Shown here: piece by piece, positions 46,169 through 55,059 of the stretch
How the letters are laid out: each line of letters opens with the position of its first letter
How positions within the stretch are numbered: the stretch's first letter is position 1
DNA from: Burkholderia sp. NRF60-BP8
Lineage (GTDB): Bacteria > Pseudomonadota > Gammaproteobacteria > Burkholderiales > Burkholderiaceae
Assembly: GCF_001522585.2 (NCBI RefSeq)
Contig: NZ_CP013373.1
Span: forward strand, 2,728,001 to 2,792,000
Direction of reading: 5' to 3'
DNA length: 64,000 nt
Notes under the pieces: model-generated
What the model saw: only the letters and a program-made list of their open reading frames with translations
Databases searched by the model: none
Told to the model about the DNA's origin: nothing
Program-made: the position numbers and the translations under genes

Positions 46169-47467
46169 ATGGGTGACGGCAGGACGCGGCGCAAGGCGCC
46201 GCCGCAACGACAGCAGCACGACGACGCCAACGAGTCGCACGCCGACGGACAATTCGACCTGTTCGGCGTGCCGACGCACGCCCCACGCGCATCGCCCGCG
46301 GACGGCGCTCGCCCCGCCGGCCCCAATGAGCACGTGACGCCGGGCGCACCAAAGGACGCGCCACGGGCGCCGCCCGCCCGCACGACTTCCCGCCCCGCGA
46401 CCGACGACACGCCTGCCCCGTCGTCCGGCCTGCTGTGGGACGAACCGTCCCCGCCGGCCGCCGCGCCGAAAAAAGGCCGCCGCCAGCGCGGCGTGCCGCC
46501 CGCGCCGGTCTCGGCGGACGTGGCCGACGTCGCGGCCGGCTTGCCGCCGAACGTGCGGCTCGGCACGTCGTCGTGGTATTTCCCCGGCTGGAACGGCATC
46601 GTCTACGACGGCGATTTCGCGCAGACGAAGCTGTCGCGCGAAGGGCTCGAAGCGTATGGCGCCCATCCGCTGCTCAGGAGCGTGAGCCTCGACCGGTCGT
46701 TCTACGGGCCGCTGTCGGTGGCCGACTATCTGCGCTACGCGCAACAGGTGCCCGACGATTTCCGCTTCGTCGTGAAAGCGCCGGCCGCGGTGACCGACGC
46801 GGTGATCCGCGGCCGGCGCGGCGAGCCGTCCGGGCCGAACCCGACCTTCCTCGATGCGCCGCTCGCGACCCGCGAATTCGTCCAGCCCTGTCTCGACGGG
46901 CTCGGCCGCAAAGCCGGCGTGCTCGTGTTCCAGTTCTCGCCGCTGCCCGATCAACTGCTCGCGGAGCCGGCCGCACTGATCGACCGGCTCACCGCGTTCT
47001 TCGCGGCGCTGCCGCCGCTGCCGCCGGACGCCGACGGCACGCGCTACGCGATCGAGATCCGCGACGCGAGCCTGCTCACGCCGCGCTTCATCCGTGCGCT
47101 GGCCGCGCTCGGCGTGCGCTACTGCGTCGGCCTGCACGCGCGGATGCCCGACCCGCTGCGCCAGGCCGCCGCGCTCGCGCTGCTCGACGGCGACGCGCCG
47201 GGCCCGCTGATCGTGCGCTGGAGCCTGCACGGCGGCTTCAAGTACGAACAGGCGAAAGCGAAATACGAGCCGTTCGACAAGCTCGTCGACGAAGATCCGG
47301 CCACGCGCTCGGCACTCGCCGAACTGGCTGCGCGCTATGCGCTGGCCGGGCAGCCGGTGATCATCACGATCAACAACAAGGCGGAAGGCTCCGCGCCGCT
47401 GTCGTGCATCGCGCTCGCACGCGAAATCGCCGCCGCGTGCGCGCAGTGGCGCAACGAGGCGGCGTGA
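46169..47467 (+). CDS. DUF72 (YecE-like) protein with disordered N-terminal extension
   Basis: This is a 432-residue protein. Residues 130-430 form the DUF72 TIM-barrel-like domain (VRLGTSSWYFPGWNGIVY, FVVKAPAAVTD, FLDAPLATREFVQP, YAIEIRDASLLT). Family function is unknown. The first 120 residues are Pro/Ala/Arg-rich and look disordered. They carry two short hydrophobic motifs, QFDLFGVP (28-35) and SGLLWDEPS (near 88). The first fits the beta-sliding-clamp binding consensus QxxLF. The gene follows cfa by 23 bp on the same strand and is convergent with msrA. Confidence 0.88.
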   Translation: MGDGRTRRKAPPQRQQHDDANESHADGQFDLFGVPTHAPRASPADGARPAGPNEHVTPGAPKDAPRAPPARTTSRPATDDTPAPSSGLLWDEPSPPAAAPKKGRRQRGVPPAPVSADVADVAAGLPPNVRLGTSSWYFPGWNGIVYDGDFAQTKLSREGLEAYGAHPLLRSVSLDRSFYGPLSVADYLRYAQQVPDDFRFVVKAPAAVTDAVIRGRRGEPSGPNPTFLDAPLATREFVQPCLDGLGRKAGVLVFQFSPLPDQLLAEPAALIDRLTAFFAALPPLPPDADGTRYAIEIRDASLLTPRFIRALAALGVRYCVGLHARMPDPLRQAAALALLDGDAPGPLIVRWSLHGGFKYEQAKAKYEPFDKLVDEDPATRSALAELAARYALAGQPVIITINNKAEGSAPLSCIALAREIAAACAQWRNEAA

Positions 47468-47495
47468 CGCCGGTTTGCGCCGGCCATGCCCGCGC

Positions 47496-48056
47496 TTACG
47501 CGCCGCGCAGCGACTTCAGCCGGTGCGAGAACTTCTGCCGGAACTTCGCGAGCTTCGGCCCGATCACGACCGAGCAATAACCCTGCCCCGGGTTGCGCGC
47601 GTAATAGTTCTGGTGATAGTCCTCCGCCGGCCAGTAGTTGCCGTCGAGCGGCACGACCTGCGTGACGATCGGCTGACCGAACACCTGTTCGCGCTCGAGT
47701 TCGCGGATCACGTCGAGCGCCGTGTCGCGCTGCGCATCCGAATGCGTGAACACGACCGACCGGTACTGCGTGCCGACGTCGTTGCCCTGCCGGTTCAACT
47801 GGGTCGGATCGTGCGTCGCGAAGAAGATCTCGAGGATCTCGCGATAGCCGATGCGCGCCGGATCGAACGTCACGTTGACGACTTCCGCGTGCCCCGTGTC
47901 GCCCTCGCAGATGTCGCGATAGCCGGGATTGCGCGTATGGCCGCCCGCGTAACCCGACTGGACGGCCGTCACGCCGTCGACGTCGAGAAACACGGCCTCC
48001 GTGCACCAGAAACACCCGCCTCCGAGCGTCGCGGTTTCAAGCATCTCGTTCCCCAT
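47496..48056 (-). CDS. msrA: Peptide methionine sulfoxide reductase MsrA
   Basis: This is a 186-residue MsrA that reduces the S-epimer of methionine sulfoxide. The catalytic Cys motif GGGCFWCTEAVF is close to the N-terminus, and the SGYAGGHTRNPGY, GHAEVVNVTFDP and DHHQKY-like EDYHQNYY motifs follow. The C-terminal GYCSVVIGPKL holds a likely resolving Cys. Start may be 48056 (GAGGGA upstream) or Met at 48044. MsrB is not nearby. It is a cytosolic protein; no signal is seen. Confidence 0.95.
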   Translation of the reverse strand: MGNEMLETATLGGGCFWCTEAVFLDVDGVTAVQSGYAGGHTRNPGYRDICEGDTGHAEVVNVTFDPARIGYREILEIFFATHDPTQLNRQGNDVGTQYRSVVFTHSDAQRDTALDVIRELEREQVFGQPIVTQVVPLDGNYWPAEDYHQNYYARNPGQGYCSVVIGPKLAKFRQKFSHRLKSLRGA

Positions 48057-48619
48057 GAAATCAGTCCCTCGTGGATGACGGCAGCCGGCGCGCAGGCGCC
48101 GGCGCCACCGTTTCGCGTCGCCGTCGCCCGCCCGCGACGCGGACGGCAACGGCACTTCGTCAAGTATCTCACTCGCGCGCGAACCTGGCAGATCGGCCAG
48201 GCGCCGCACGCGACCCGCCGCGGATTTCTCGTCTACACTTAGGCACGCGCACGCGACGGCCAACCTGTCGCGAACGCGCAGCGTCCGATGCATGCCCGCC
48301 CCCGATGCCAACCCCATCTGCCGGAACATCGATATGCACGCCTTAACAGACATCGCCTGCGTCGCGGGCCCGGTCGCCGATACGTCGATCGCGCCATCGC
48401 GATCGCGCGTACCCGTTTCACCGCGGGCGCCGCGCGCCAGCCTTTCGCCTTTTCCCGCTTTCACGACCTGATGCACGGCATCGCGCGCGCCGCCGACGCG
48501 TGCCTGCTCGCCGAGCGCTCCGCCGGCATGATGCGCGTCGCGCGGCAATCGCAGCCCGCACGCACGCAACGGACGACGGCCGTGCGCCCACGATCCGACA
48601 CCATCGAGAGGACATCACC
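48057..48619. other. 563-bp divergent region between msrA and mtoX
   Basis: There is no gene I can support. One short frame (ATG 48334 to TGA 48471, 45 codons, GGAA upstream) is possible but composition-driven. Longer open frames on both strands are GC-rich chance frames of Arg/Ala composition. The region should contain the mtoX promoter; GAGAGGAC just before 48620 is the mtoX ribosome site. Confidence 0.5.
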
Positions 48620-50026
48620 ATGAGCATGCGGCCCGACCCGACGTTTCACGCTTCGCCCGAGCTCGCGATGCAGGCGCCGGCCGAAGCATTCGCATATACG
48701 TTGTTGCTGAGCCCCGATTTTTCCAGACCCGACGCGCTCGCCGTGATCGACGTGAAGCCCGGTTCGTCGACGTACGGCAAGATCGTGCATACGGTGACGA
48801 TGCCGAACACCGGCGACGAGTTTCACCACTTCGGCTGGAACGCGTGTTCGTCGTCGCTGTCGCCGCTCACCGGCCATGCGTTCCTCGAGCGCCGCTTCCT
48901 GATCATCCCCGGCCTGCGCTCGTCGCGCATCTACGTGATCGACACGAAGCCGCATCCGACGCAGGCACGCATCCACAAGATCATCGAGCCCGACGAGATC
49001 TTCGCGAAGACCGGCTACTCGCGGCCGCACACCGTGCATTGCGGCCCCGAGGGCATCTACGTGAGCACGCTCGGCGGCGCGGGCAAGGACGGCACCGACG
49101 GCGCGCCCGGCATCTTCATCATGGATTGCGAGACCTTCGACGTGCTCGGCCGCTGGGAGATCGACCGCGGCCCGCAGGACAAGCATTACGACTTCTGGTG
49201 GAACCTGCCGCGCGACTACATGGTGTCGAGCGAATGGGCGCTGCCGCCGCAATTCGAGAACGGGATCGTCCCCGAGGATCTGCTCGCGAACAAGTACGGG
49301 CACCGGCTGCATTTCTGGGACCTGCGCGCGCGCCGCAACGTGCAGACGATCGATCTCGGCGCGCAGCACCAGATGGCGCTGGAGGTGCGGCCCGCGCACG
49401 ACCCGGTGCGCGAATACGGATTCGTCGGCGTCGTGGTCGATACGACCAATCTCGAAGGCTCGATCTGGACCTGGTGGCGCGAAGGCGGCAAGTTCCATGC
49501 GAAGAAGACCGCGACGATCCCGGCCGAGCCGGCCGCCGCCGACGCATTGCCGCCGCTGCTGCAAGGATTCGGCGCGGTGCCGCCGCTCGTGACCGACATC
49601 GATCTGTCGCTCGACGACCGGTTCCTGTACGTGTCGTGCTGGGGCACCGGCGAAATGCGCCAGTACGACGTGTCGGATCCGCACCACCCGGTGCTGGCCG
49701 GGTCGGTACGCATCGGCGGCATCGCGCGCCGTGCGCCGCACCCGAACGGCCGCACGTTCGCGGGCGGCCCGCAGATGGTCGAGATCAGCCGCGACGGCCG
49801 GCGCGTGTACTGGACCAACTCGCTCTATTCGACGTGGGACGATCAGTTCTATCCGGACGGCGTGCCGGCCGCGCAGGTGCTCGCGCACGCGGGGCCGGAC
49901 GGCGGGCTGACGCTCGCCGACGACTACTGGGTCGAATTCCCCGACGGTTACCGCGCGCACCAGATCCGGCTCGAAGGCGGCGACTGCTCGACCGATTCGT
50001 TCTGCTATCCGTCGGTCAAGCGTTGA
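48620..50026 (+). CDS. mtoX: Methanethiol oxidase (selenium-binding protein family)
   Basis: This is a 468-residue SELENBP1/MtoX protein that oxidises methanethiol to formaldehyde, H2S and H2O2 with a copper centre. Conserved metal-site His residues appear in FHHFGWNACSSS, RPHTVHCGPEGIYVS, KHYDFWWNLPRDY and GHRLHFWDLRAR. The C-terminal CWGTGEMRQYDVSDPHHPVL is typical. No signal peptide is seen, although characterised MtoX of Hyphomicrobium is periplasmic. GAGAGGAC precedes the ATG. It is coupled to the following membrane protein gene by a TTGA overlap. The activity is inferred from family membership. Confidence 0.9.
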   Translation: MSMRPDPTFHASPELAMQAPAEAFAYTLLLSPDFSRPDALAVIDVKPGSSTYGKIVHTVTMPNTGDEFHHFGWNACSSSLSPLTGHAFLERRFLIIPGLRSSRIYVIDTKPHPTQARIHKIIEPDEIFAKTGYSRPHTVHCGPEGIYVSTLGGAGKDGTDGAPGIFIMDCETFDVLGRWEIDRGPQDKHYDFWWNLPRDYMVSSEWALPPQFENGIVPEDLLANKYGHRLHFWDLRARRNVQTIDLGAQHQMALEVRPAHDPVREYGFVGVVVDTTNLEGSIWTWWREGGKFHAKKTATIPAEPAAADALPPLLQGFGAVPPLVTDIDLSLDDRFLYVSCWGTGEMRQYDVSDPHHPVLAGSVRIGGIARRAPHPNGRTFAGGPQMVEISRDGRRVYWTNSLYSTWDDQFYPDGVPAAQVLAHAGPDGGLTLADDYWVEFPDGYRAHQIRLEGGDCSTDSFCYPSVKR

Positions 50027-50688
50027 GCGCCGGCCTTCACGTGCCGTTCGCGTGGTGGGCGGCCGTGCTCGCGAGCGGCGTCTATCACGGGCTGAACCCG
50101 GCGATGGGCTGGCCGCTCGCGGTGTCGAACGCGCTGATGACGCGCCGCGGCGCCGCGCTCGTCGCCGCGCTCGGCTATCTCGCGCTCGGTCATGCGCTCG
50201 CCGTCTTCGCGGTGATGCTGCCGTTCGGGCTGCTTGCGGCGCTGCTCGCCTGGCAGTCGGCGATCCGGATCGGCGCGAGCGCACTCGTGATCGGCTTCGG
50301 CGCAGGGCTGCTGATCCGGCGCCGGCATCCGCGGGCGCTCGCGCGGATTCCGCCGGCGCGGCTCGGCCTGTGGTCGTTCGCGGTCGCACTCGCGCACGGC
50401 GCGGGGCTGATGCTGGTGCCGATCTACCTCGGCCTGTGCGGGCTCGACCGGGATGCCGGCCATCGCGCGGCCGCGGCGCTCGTCGATGCGCATCTCGGCA
50501 TGGCGCTCGTCGTCGCGGCCGTGCACGCGGCCGCGATGATCGCCGCCGGCGGCGGGCTCGCGTGGCTCGTGTACCGCTATCTCGGGCTGAAGTTCGTGTC
50601 GCGGAGCTGGTTCAATCTGGATGCGGTATGGGCGTCGAGCCTGATCGTGACGGGCGCGTTGTCGCTCGGGCTGGCGGCGGCGCGATAG
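50023..50688 (+). CDS. Membrane protein coupled to methanethiol oxidase
   Basis: This is a roughly 221-residue protein with six hydrophobic segments. It starts at TTG 50023, overlapping the mtoX stop as TTGA, or at GTG 50041. Conserved-looking His residues lie in or beside membrane segments: SGVYHGLNPAMGWPLAV, YLALGHALAV, ALAHGAGLMLVP, VDAHLGMAL and AVHAAAMI. The HGLNP element is loosely like the His/Pro signatures of NicO/UreH-type metal transporters. I do not know a named family for it. With the copper-dependent MtoX upstream, a role in metal delivery or in handling the products is plausible but inferred. Confidence 0.8.
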   Translation: MSAGLHVPFAWWAAVLASGVYHGLNPAMGWPLAVSNALMTRRGAALVAALGYLALGHALAVFAVMLPFGLLAALLAWQSAIRIGASALVIGFGAGLLIRRRHPRALARIPPARLGLWSFAVALAHGAGLMLVPIYLGLCGLDRDAGHRAAAALVDAHLGMALVVAAVHAAAMIAAGGGLAWLVYRYLGLKFVSRSWFNLDAVWASSLIVTGALSLGLAAAR

Positions 50689-50840
50689 CACGGGCGGCGA
50701 TGCCGGGCGGGACGGCACGGCGTCGGCATGAGCGGCAGCACCGCTGAAAAACGCGACAGAACGGCGCCGCCGGCCGCGCGCCGCAGTGTTCGCTACGTCA
50801 CCCTCCCGTCGCGCCGCGCCGCCCGAGCGGGCCCGGCGGC

Positions 50841-50861
50841 CCCGATTCCGCTAAAATCGGG
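50841..50861. promoter_or_regulatory. Inverted repeat overlapping a -10-like box before the flavin reductase
   Basis: CCCGATT (50841-50847) and AATCGGG (50855-50861) form a perfect inverted repeat with a 7-bp spacer. The spacer edge contains TAAAAT (50852-50857), a likely -10 box. A repressor bound here would block the promoter. Confidence 0.45.
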
Positions 50862-50967
50862 CCATGCGCACCCCTTCTTCATCGACCGCTTCGTCGCCTT
50901 TCGTCCGCCGCGCCCGTCACACCCGTGGCGTGTCGCGCCCGCCCGTCCCGTTCCGGATGGCCGCCCG

Positions 50968-51477
50968 ATGAGCCACGCCAATCCGCCGGATTTCGACTCG
51001 GCCGCCTTCCGGCAGGCGCTCGGCCAGTTCGCGACGGGCGTGACGGTGATCACCACGCAGGCGCCGTCCGGCCAGCTGATCGGCATCACCGCCAGCTCGT
51101 TCAATTCGGTGTCGCTCGATCCGCCGCTCGTGCTGTGGAGCCTCGCGCACAAATCGGCGTCGACGCCCGTGTTCCGCGGCAACAGCCATTACGTGGTGAA
51201 CGTGCTCGCGGCGTCGCAACTCGACCTGTGCAAACGCTTCTCGACCTACAAGGGCGACCGCTTCGAAGGAATCGCGCACGCGGCCGGCAACTCGGGAATG
51301 CCCGTGCTCGACGGCGCGCTCGCGTGGTTCGAATGCCACAACCGCAGCCGCTACGACGAAGGCGACCACGTAATCTTCGTCGGCGAAGTGGAACGCTGCG
51401 GCGTGCGCGCGGTATCGGAAACGGCACCGCCGCTCGTGTTCCACGGCGGCGGCTTCCACGGCCTCACACCGCTTTGA
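50968..51477 (+). CDS. Flavin reductase-like FMN-binding protein
   Basis: This is a 169-residue protein of the flavin reductase (DIM6/NTAB, HpaC-like) family, which supplies reduced FMN or FAD to partner monooxygenases. The FMN site FATGVTVITTQAPSGQLIGITASSFNS (seen as ATGVTVITT and GITASSFNSVSLDPPLVLW) and the C-terminal HVIFVGEVER strand are present. No two-component monooxygenase gene is adjacent. The ATG at 50968 has a poor ribosome site. A 35-codon frame from ATG 50864 ends on it as ATGA, which could couple translation. Its end overlaps kynR by 14 bp, convergent. Confidence 0.9.
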   Translation: MSHANPPDFDSAAFRQALGQFATGVTVITTQAPSGQLIGITASSFNSVSLDPPLVLWSLAHKSASTPVFRGNSHYVVNVLAASQLDLCKRFSTYKGDRFEGIAHAAGNSGMPVLDGALAWFECHNRSRYDEGDHVIFVGEVERCGVRAVSETAPPLVFHGGGFHGLTPL

Positions 51478-51964
51478 TCGCCCCCGTGCGCGCCAGGCCG
51501 ACCGGCGCGCCGGCTTCGTCCTTCAGCGTCTGCAGCACGATGTTCGAACGGATGTCCATCACGCCCGGCGCCTTGTAGAGCCGGTTCAGCACGAAATCCG
51601 AATAGTGCTTGAGGTTGTGCGCGAGCACGCGCAGCAGATAGTGGCTCTCGCCCGTCACGACGAACGCGCCGACCACCTCCGGCCATTCGCGCAGCGCTTC
51701 CGCGAAGCGCTCGTGCCATTGATTCTCTTCGTTGCGCATCGACACCTGCACGAACGCCTCGAGCTCGAAGCCGAGCTTCTCGCGGCTCAGGCACGCGCGA
51801 TAGTGCTCGATCACGCCCTGCTCCTCGAGCAGACGCATGCGGCGCAGGCAGGCGGATGGCGAAAGCGAGATGCGTTCGGCCAGGTCGAGATTGCTGATTC
51901 TGCCCTCCTCCTGCAGTACCGCCAGAATCCGGCAGTCGGTGGCATCGAGCGTGATCGCGTGCAT
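51464..51964 (-). CDS. kynR: Lrp/AsnC-family regulator, kynurenine-responsive type
   Basis: This is a 166-residue Lrp-family regulator. An N-terminal helix-turn-helix (ISNLDLAERISLSPSACLRR) is followed by the RAM/ACT-like effector domain (ACLSREKLGFELEAFVQVSM; FVVTGESHYLLRVL). It is divergent from kynBUA. In Pseudomonas, KynR is an Lrp-type protein in the same place that activates kynBUA in response to kynurenine; the name here rests on that position. A palindrome lies in the shared promoter. Confidence 0.9.
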   Translation of the reverse strand: MHAITLDATDCRILAVLQEEGRISNLDLAERISLSPSACLRRMRLLEEQGVIEHYRACLSREKLGFELEAFVQVSMRNEENQWHERFAEALREWPEVVGAFVVTGESHYLLRVLAHNLKHYSDFVLNRLYKAPGVMDIRSNIVLQTLKDEAGAPVGLARTGAIKAV

Positions 51965-52002
51965 TTTTGGTCCCCGTTTTCCCTCTGAGTCGAATTATCT
52001 GC

Positions 52003-52017
52003 CAATCCGGCGGATTG
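52003..52017. promoter_or_regulatory. Palindrome in the kynR/kynB promoter
   Basis: CAATCCG (52003-52009) and CGGATTG (52011-52017) form a perfect palindrome around one centre base. It lies in the middle of the 129-bp divergent region and has the length of a typical Lrp-family box, so it is a good candidate KynR site. Confidence 0.55.
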
Positions 52018-52093
52018 TCCATGTTTATTTCGCAAGCACTTTCTGCGAGCGTCCACCTATCATTCGAAGGATCGACTCACGATTCGTCATGCC

Positions 52094-52735
52094 ATGGACA
52101 CACTCTGGGACATCTCGCCGCCCGTCAGCCCCGCCACCCCCGTGTGGCCGGGCGATACGCCGGTTTCCGTCGAACGCGTGTGGCGGATGGAGGCCGGTTC
52201 GCCGGTCAACGTCGCACGCCTGACGCTGTCGCCGCACACGGGCGCGCACTGCGACGCGCCGCTGCACTACGACGCCGACGGCGCGCCGATCGGCGCGGTG
52301 CCGCTCGACACCTATCTCGGCCCGTGCCGCGTGATCCATTGCATCGGCGCATCGCCGGTCGTGCGGCCGGCCGACGTCGCGGCCGCGCTCGACGGCGTGC
52401 CGCCGCGCGTGCTGCTGCGTACGTACGCGCACGCCAGCGTCGAGCAATGGGACAGCGACTTCTGCGCGGTCGCGCCCGACACCGTCGACCTGCTCGCCGC
52501 GCACGGCGTGAAGCTGATCGGCATCGATACGCCGTCGCTCGACCCGCAGGAATCGAAGACGATGGATGCGCATCGCCGCGTGCGCGCGCACCGGATGGCG
52601 ATCCTCGAAGGGATCGTGCTCGACGACGTGCCGGCCGGCGACTACGAACTGATCGCGCTGCCGCTGAAATTCGCGACGCTCGACGCGAGCCCCGTGCGCG
52701 CGGTGCTGCGCGCGCTGCCCGCGCGGGCTTCCTGA
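52094..52735 (+). CDS. kynB: Kynurenine formamidase (arylformamidase)
   Basis: This is a 213-residue metal-dependent hydrolase that converts N-formylkynurenine to kynurenine and formate. The cyclase/KynB signature [15 protein letters not shown] holds the zinc ligands, and [16 protein letters not shown] near residue 145 is the second conserved block. The N-terminal [17 protein letters not shown] is typical. It is the first gene of kynBUA; kynU follows after 24 bp. Confidence 0.96.
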   Translation: MDTLWDISPPVSPATPVWPGDTPVSVERVWRMEAGSPVNVARLTLSPHTGAHCDAPLHYDADGAPIGAVPLDTYLGPCRVIHCIGASPVVRPADVAAALDGVPPRVLLRTYAHASVEQWDSDFCAVAPDTVDLLAAHGVKLIGIDTPSLDPQESKTMDAHRRVRAHRMAILEGIVLDDVPAGDYELIALPLKFATLDASPVRAVLRALPARAS

Positions 52736-52759
52736 TTACCCGACTTACGACCTCACATC

Positions 52760-54016
52760 ATGATGATCAAGACCCGTGAAGACGCGCTCGCGCTCGACCG
52801 CGACGACCCGCTGGCCCCGCTGCGCGACCAGTTCTCGCTGCCCGACGGCGTGATCTACCTCGACGGCAACTCGCTCGGCGCGCAGCCGCGCGCGTCGGCT
52901 TCCCGTGCGCAGCAGGTAATCGGCGCCGAATGGGGCGAAGGCCTGATCCGCAGCTGGAACACGGCCGGCTGGTTCGCGCTGCCGCGCCGCCTCGGCGACA
53001 AGCTCGCGACGCTGATCGGCGGCGCGCCCGGCGAGACGGTCGTCACCGACACCATCTCGATCAACCTGTTCAAGCTGCTGTCGGCGATGCTGCGCCATCA
53101 GGCCGAGCGTGCGCCCGAGCGCCGCGTGATCGTGTCGGAACGCTCGAACTTCCCGACCGATCTGTACATCGCGCAAGGACTGATCGAGCAGCTCGGCGGC
53201 CATTACGAGCTGCGCCTGATCGACGATCCGGCCGACCTGCCCGACGCGCTCGGCGCCGACACGGCCGTCGCGATGATCACGCACGTGAACTACCGCACCG
53301 GCTACATGCACGACATGCCGGCCGTCACGCAGCTCGTCCACGACGCGGGCGCGCTGATGCTGTGGGATCTCGCGCACTCGGCCGGCGCGGTGCCGGTCGA
53401 CCTGAACGGCGCACGCGCGGACGGCGCGGTCGGCTGCACGTACAAGTACCTGAACGGCGGCCCCGGCTCGCCCGCGTTCGTGTGGGTGCCGCAACGCCAT
53501 CTCGCGCATTTCTCGCAGCCGCTGTCGGGCTGGTGGGGCCATCGCGCGCCGTTCGCGATGCAGCCGGGCTTCGCGCCCGATCCGGGCATCGCGCGCTTCC
53601 TGTGCGGCACGCAGCCGATCGTGTCGATGTCGATGGTCGAATGCGGGCTCGACGTGTTCCTGCAGACCGACATGCAGACGATCCGCCGCAAGTCGCTCGC
53701 GCTGACCGACGCGTTCATCGCGCTCGTCGAGGAACGCTGCGCGGGCCTGTCGCTGAAGCTCGTCACGCCGCGCGCGCATCACCAGCGCGGCTCGCAGGCG
53801 AGCTTCGAGCATCCGCACGGCTACGAAGTGATGCAGGCGCTGATCGCGCGCGGCGTGATCGGCGACTACCGCGAGCCGTACGTGCTGCGCTTCGGCTTCA
53901 CGCCGCTCTATACGCGCTTCGCCGACGTATGGGATGCGGTCGAGACGCTGCGCGACATCCTCGCCACCGACGCGTGGAAGGCGCCCGAGTTCGCCGAACG
54001 CGGCGCGGTGACCTGA
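52760..54016 (+). CDS. kynU: Kynureninase
   Basis: This is a 418-residue PLP enzyme that cleaves kynurenine to anthranilate and alanine. The PLP-Lys region is [19 protein letters not shown], with the upstream [17 protein letters not shown] strand carrying the ring-stacking Asp. [13 protein letters not shown] and [12 protein letters not shown] are further conserved parts. There are two consecutive ATG codons at the start. With KynA and KynB it turns tryptophan into anthranilate; no anthranilate dioxygenase genes are in this window. Confidence 0.97.
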   Translation: MMIKTREDALALDRDDPLAPLRDQFSLPDGVIYLDGNSLGAQPRASASRAQQVIGAEWGEGLIRSWNTAGWFALPRRLGDKLATLIGGAPGETVVTDTISINLFKLLSAMLRHQAERAPERRVIVSERSNFPTDLYIAQGLIEQLGGHYELRLIDDPADLPDALGADTAVAMITHVNYRTGYMHDMPAVTQLVHDAGALMLWDLAHSAGAVPVDLNGARADGAVGCTYKYLNGGPGSPAFVWVPQRHLAHFSQPLSGWWGHRAPFAMQPGFAPDPGIARFLCGTQPIVSMSMVECGLDVFLQTDMQTIRRKSLALTDAFIALVEERCAGLSLKLVTPRAHHQRGSQASFEHPHGYEVMQALIARGVIGDYREPYVLRFGFTPLYTRFADVWDAVETLRDILATDAWKAPEFAERGAVT

Positions 54017-54091
54017 GCGGTTCTGCGCGGCGCGCCGCAGTTGCATGCGGCGCGCGCGCCGCGCGTTCGTCATTCAAATCTGGAGAAAGTC

Positions 54092-55039
54092 GTGAATTCT
54101 GGTCATATGCAGCCCCCCGGCGGCGACGCGCCGGCTGGCTGTCCGTTCTCGGGCGCACGCGCCGCCCAGCCGGCGCAAGCCGCGCACGAAGCGCCGCACG
54201 TGCCGGGCAACGCCGCCGAAGGCGGCTGGCACGACGCGCAGCTCGATTTCTCGAAGTCGATGAGCTACGGCGACTACCTGTCGCTGAATGCGATCCTCGA
54301 CGCGCAGCATCCGCTGTCGCCCGATCACAACGAGATGCTGTTCATCATCCAGCATCAGACGAGCGAGCTGTGGATGAAGCTCGCGCTGTTCGAGCTGCGC
54401 GGCGCGCTCGATGCGGTGCGCACCGACGCGCTGCCGCCCGCGTTCAAGATGCTCGCGCGCGTGTCGCGCATCCTCGAGCAACTGGTGCAGGCGTGGAACG
54501 TGCTGTCGACGATGACGCCGTCCGAGTATTCGGCGATGCGGCCGTATCTCGGCCAGTCGTCGGGCTTCCAGTCGTATCAGTATCGCCAGCTCGAATTCCT
54601 GCTCGGCAACAAGAACGCGCAGATGCTGCAGCCGCATGCGCACCGGCCCGATATCCTCGAACAGGTGCGCGCGACGCTCGAGGCGCCGTCGTTCTACGAC
54701 GAGGTCGTGCGCCTGCTCGCGCGGCGCGGGTTTTCGATCGCGCCGGAGCGGCTCGATCGCGACTGGACGCAGCCGATGCGTCACGACGAAACGGTCGAAG
54801 CCGCGTGGCTCGAGGTCTATCGTCATCCGCAGCAGCACTGGGAACTGTACGAGATGGCCGAGGAACTGGTCGATCTCGAGGACGCGTTCCGCCAGTGGCG
54901 CTTCCGTCACGTGACGACGGTGGAACGCATCATCGGCTTCAAGCAGGGCACCGGCGGCACGAGCGGCGCGCCGTACCTGCGCAAGATGCTCGACGTCGTG
55001 CTGTTCCCCGAACTCTGGCACGTGCGCACCACGCTGTAA
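54092..55039 (+). CDS. kynA: Tryptophan 2,3-dioxygenase
   Basis: This is a 315-residue haem enzyme that opens the indole ring of tryptophan to N-formylkynurenine, the first step of the pathway. [13 protein letters not shown] carries the distal His and [17 protein letters not shown] the proximal haem ligand. The [11 protein letters not shown] loop is intact. Start is GTG 54092 with GGAGAAAG upstream; ATG 54107 is an alternative. The first 45 residues are variable and Ala/Pro-rich. It is the last gene of the kyn operon, 75 bp after kynU. Confidence 0.96.
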   Translation: MNSGHMQPPGGDAPAGCPFSGARAAQPAQAAHEAPHVPGNAAEGGWHDAQLDFSKSMSYGDYLSLNAILDAQHPLSPDHNEMLFIIQHQTSELWMKLALFELRGALDAVRTDALPPAFKMLARVSRILEQLVQAWNVLSTMTPSEYSAMRPYLGQSSGFQSYQYRQLEFLLGNKNAQMLQPHAHRPDILEQVRATLEAPSFYDEVVRLLARRGFSIAPERLDRDWTQPMRHDETVEAAWLEVYRHPQQHWELYEMAEELVDLEDAFRQWRFRHVTTVERIIGFKQGTGGTSGAPYLRKMLDVVLFPELWHVRTTL

Positions 55040-55059
55040 CGCCCGTCGCGCGGGCGCCG

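Noticed and set aside
48288..48623. A 111-codon plus-strand frame before mtoX
   Set aside because: Arg/Ala-rich composition, no ribosome site, no recognisable family, and it overlaps the mtoX start region.
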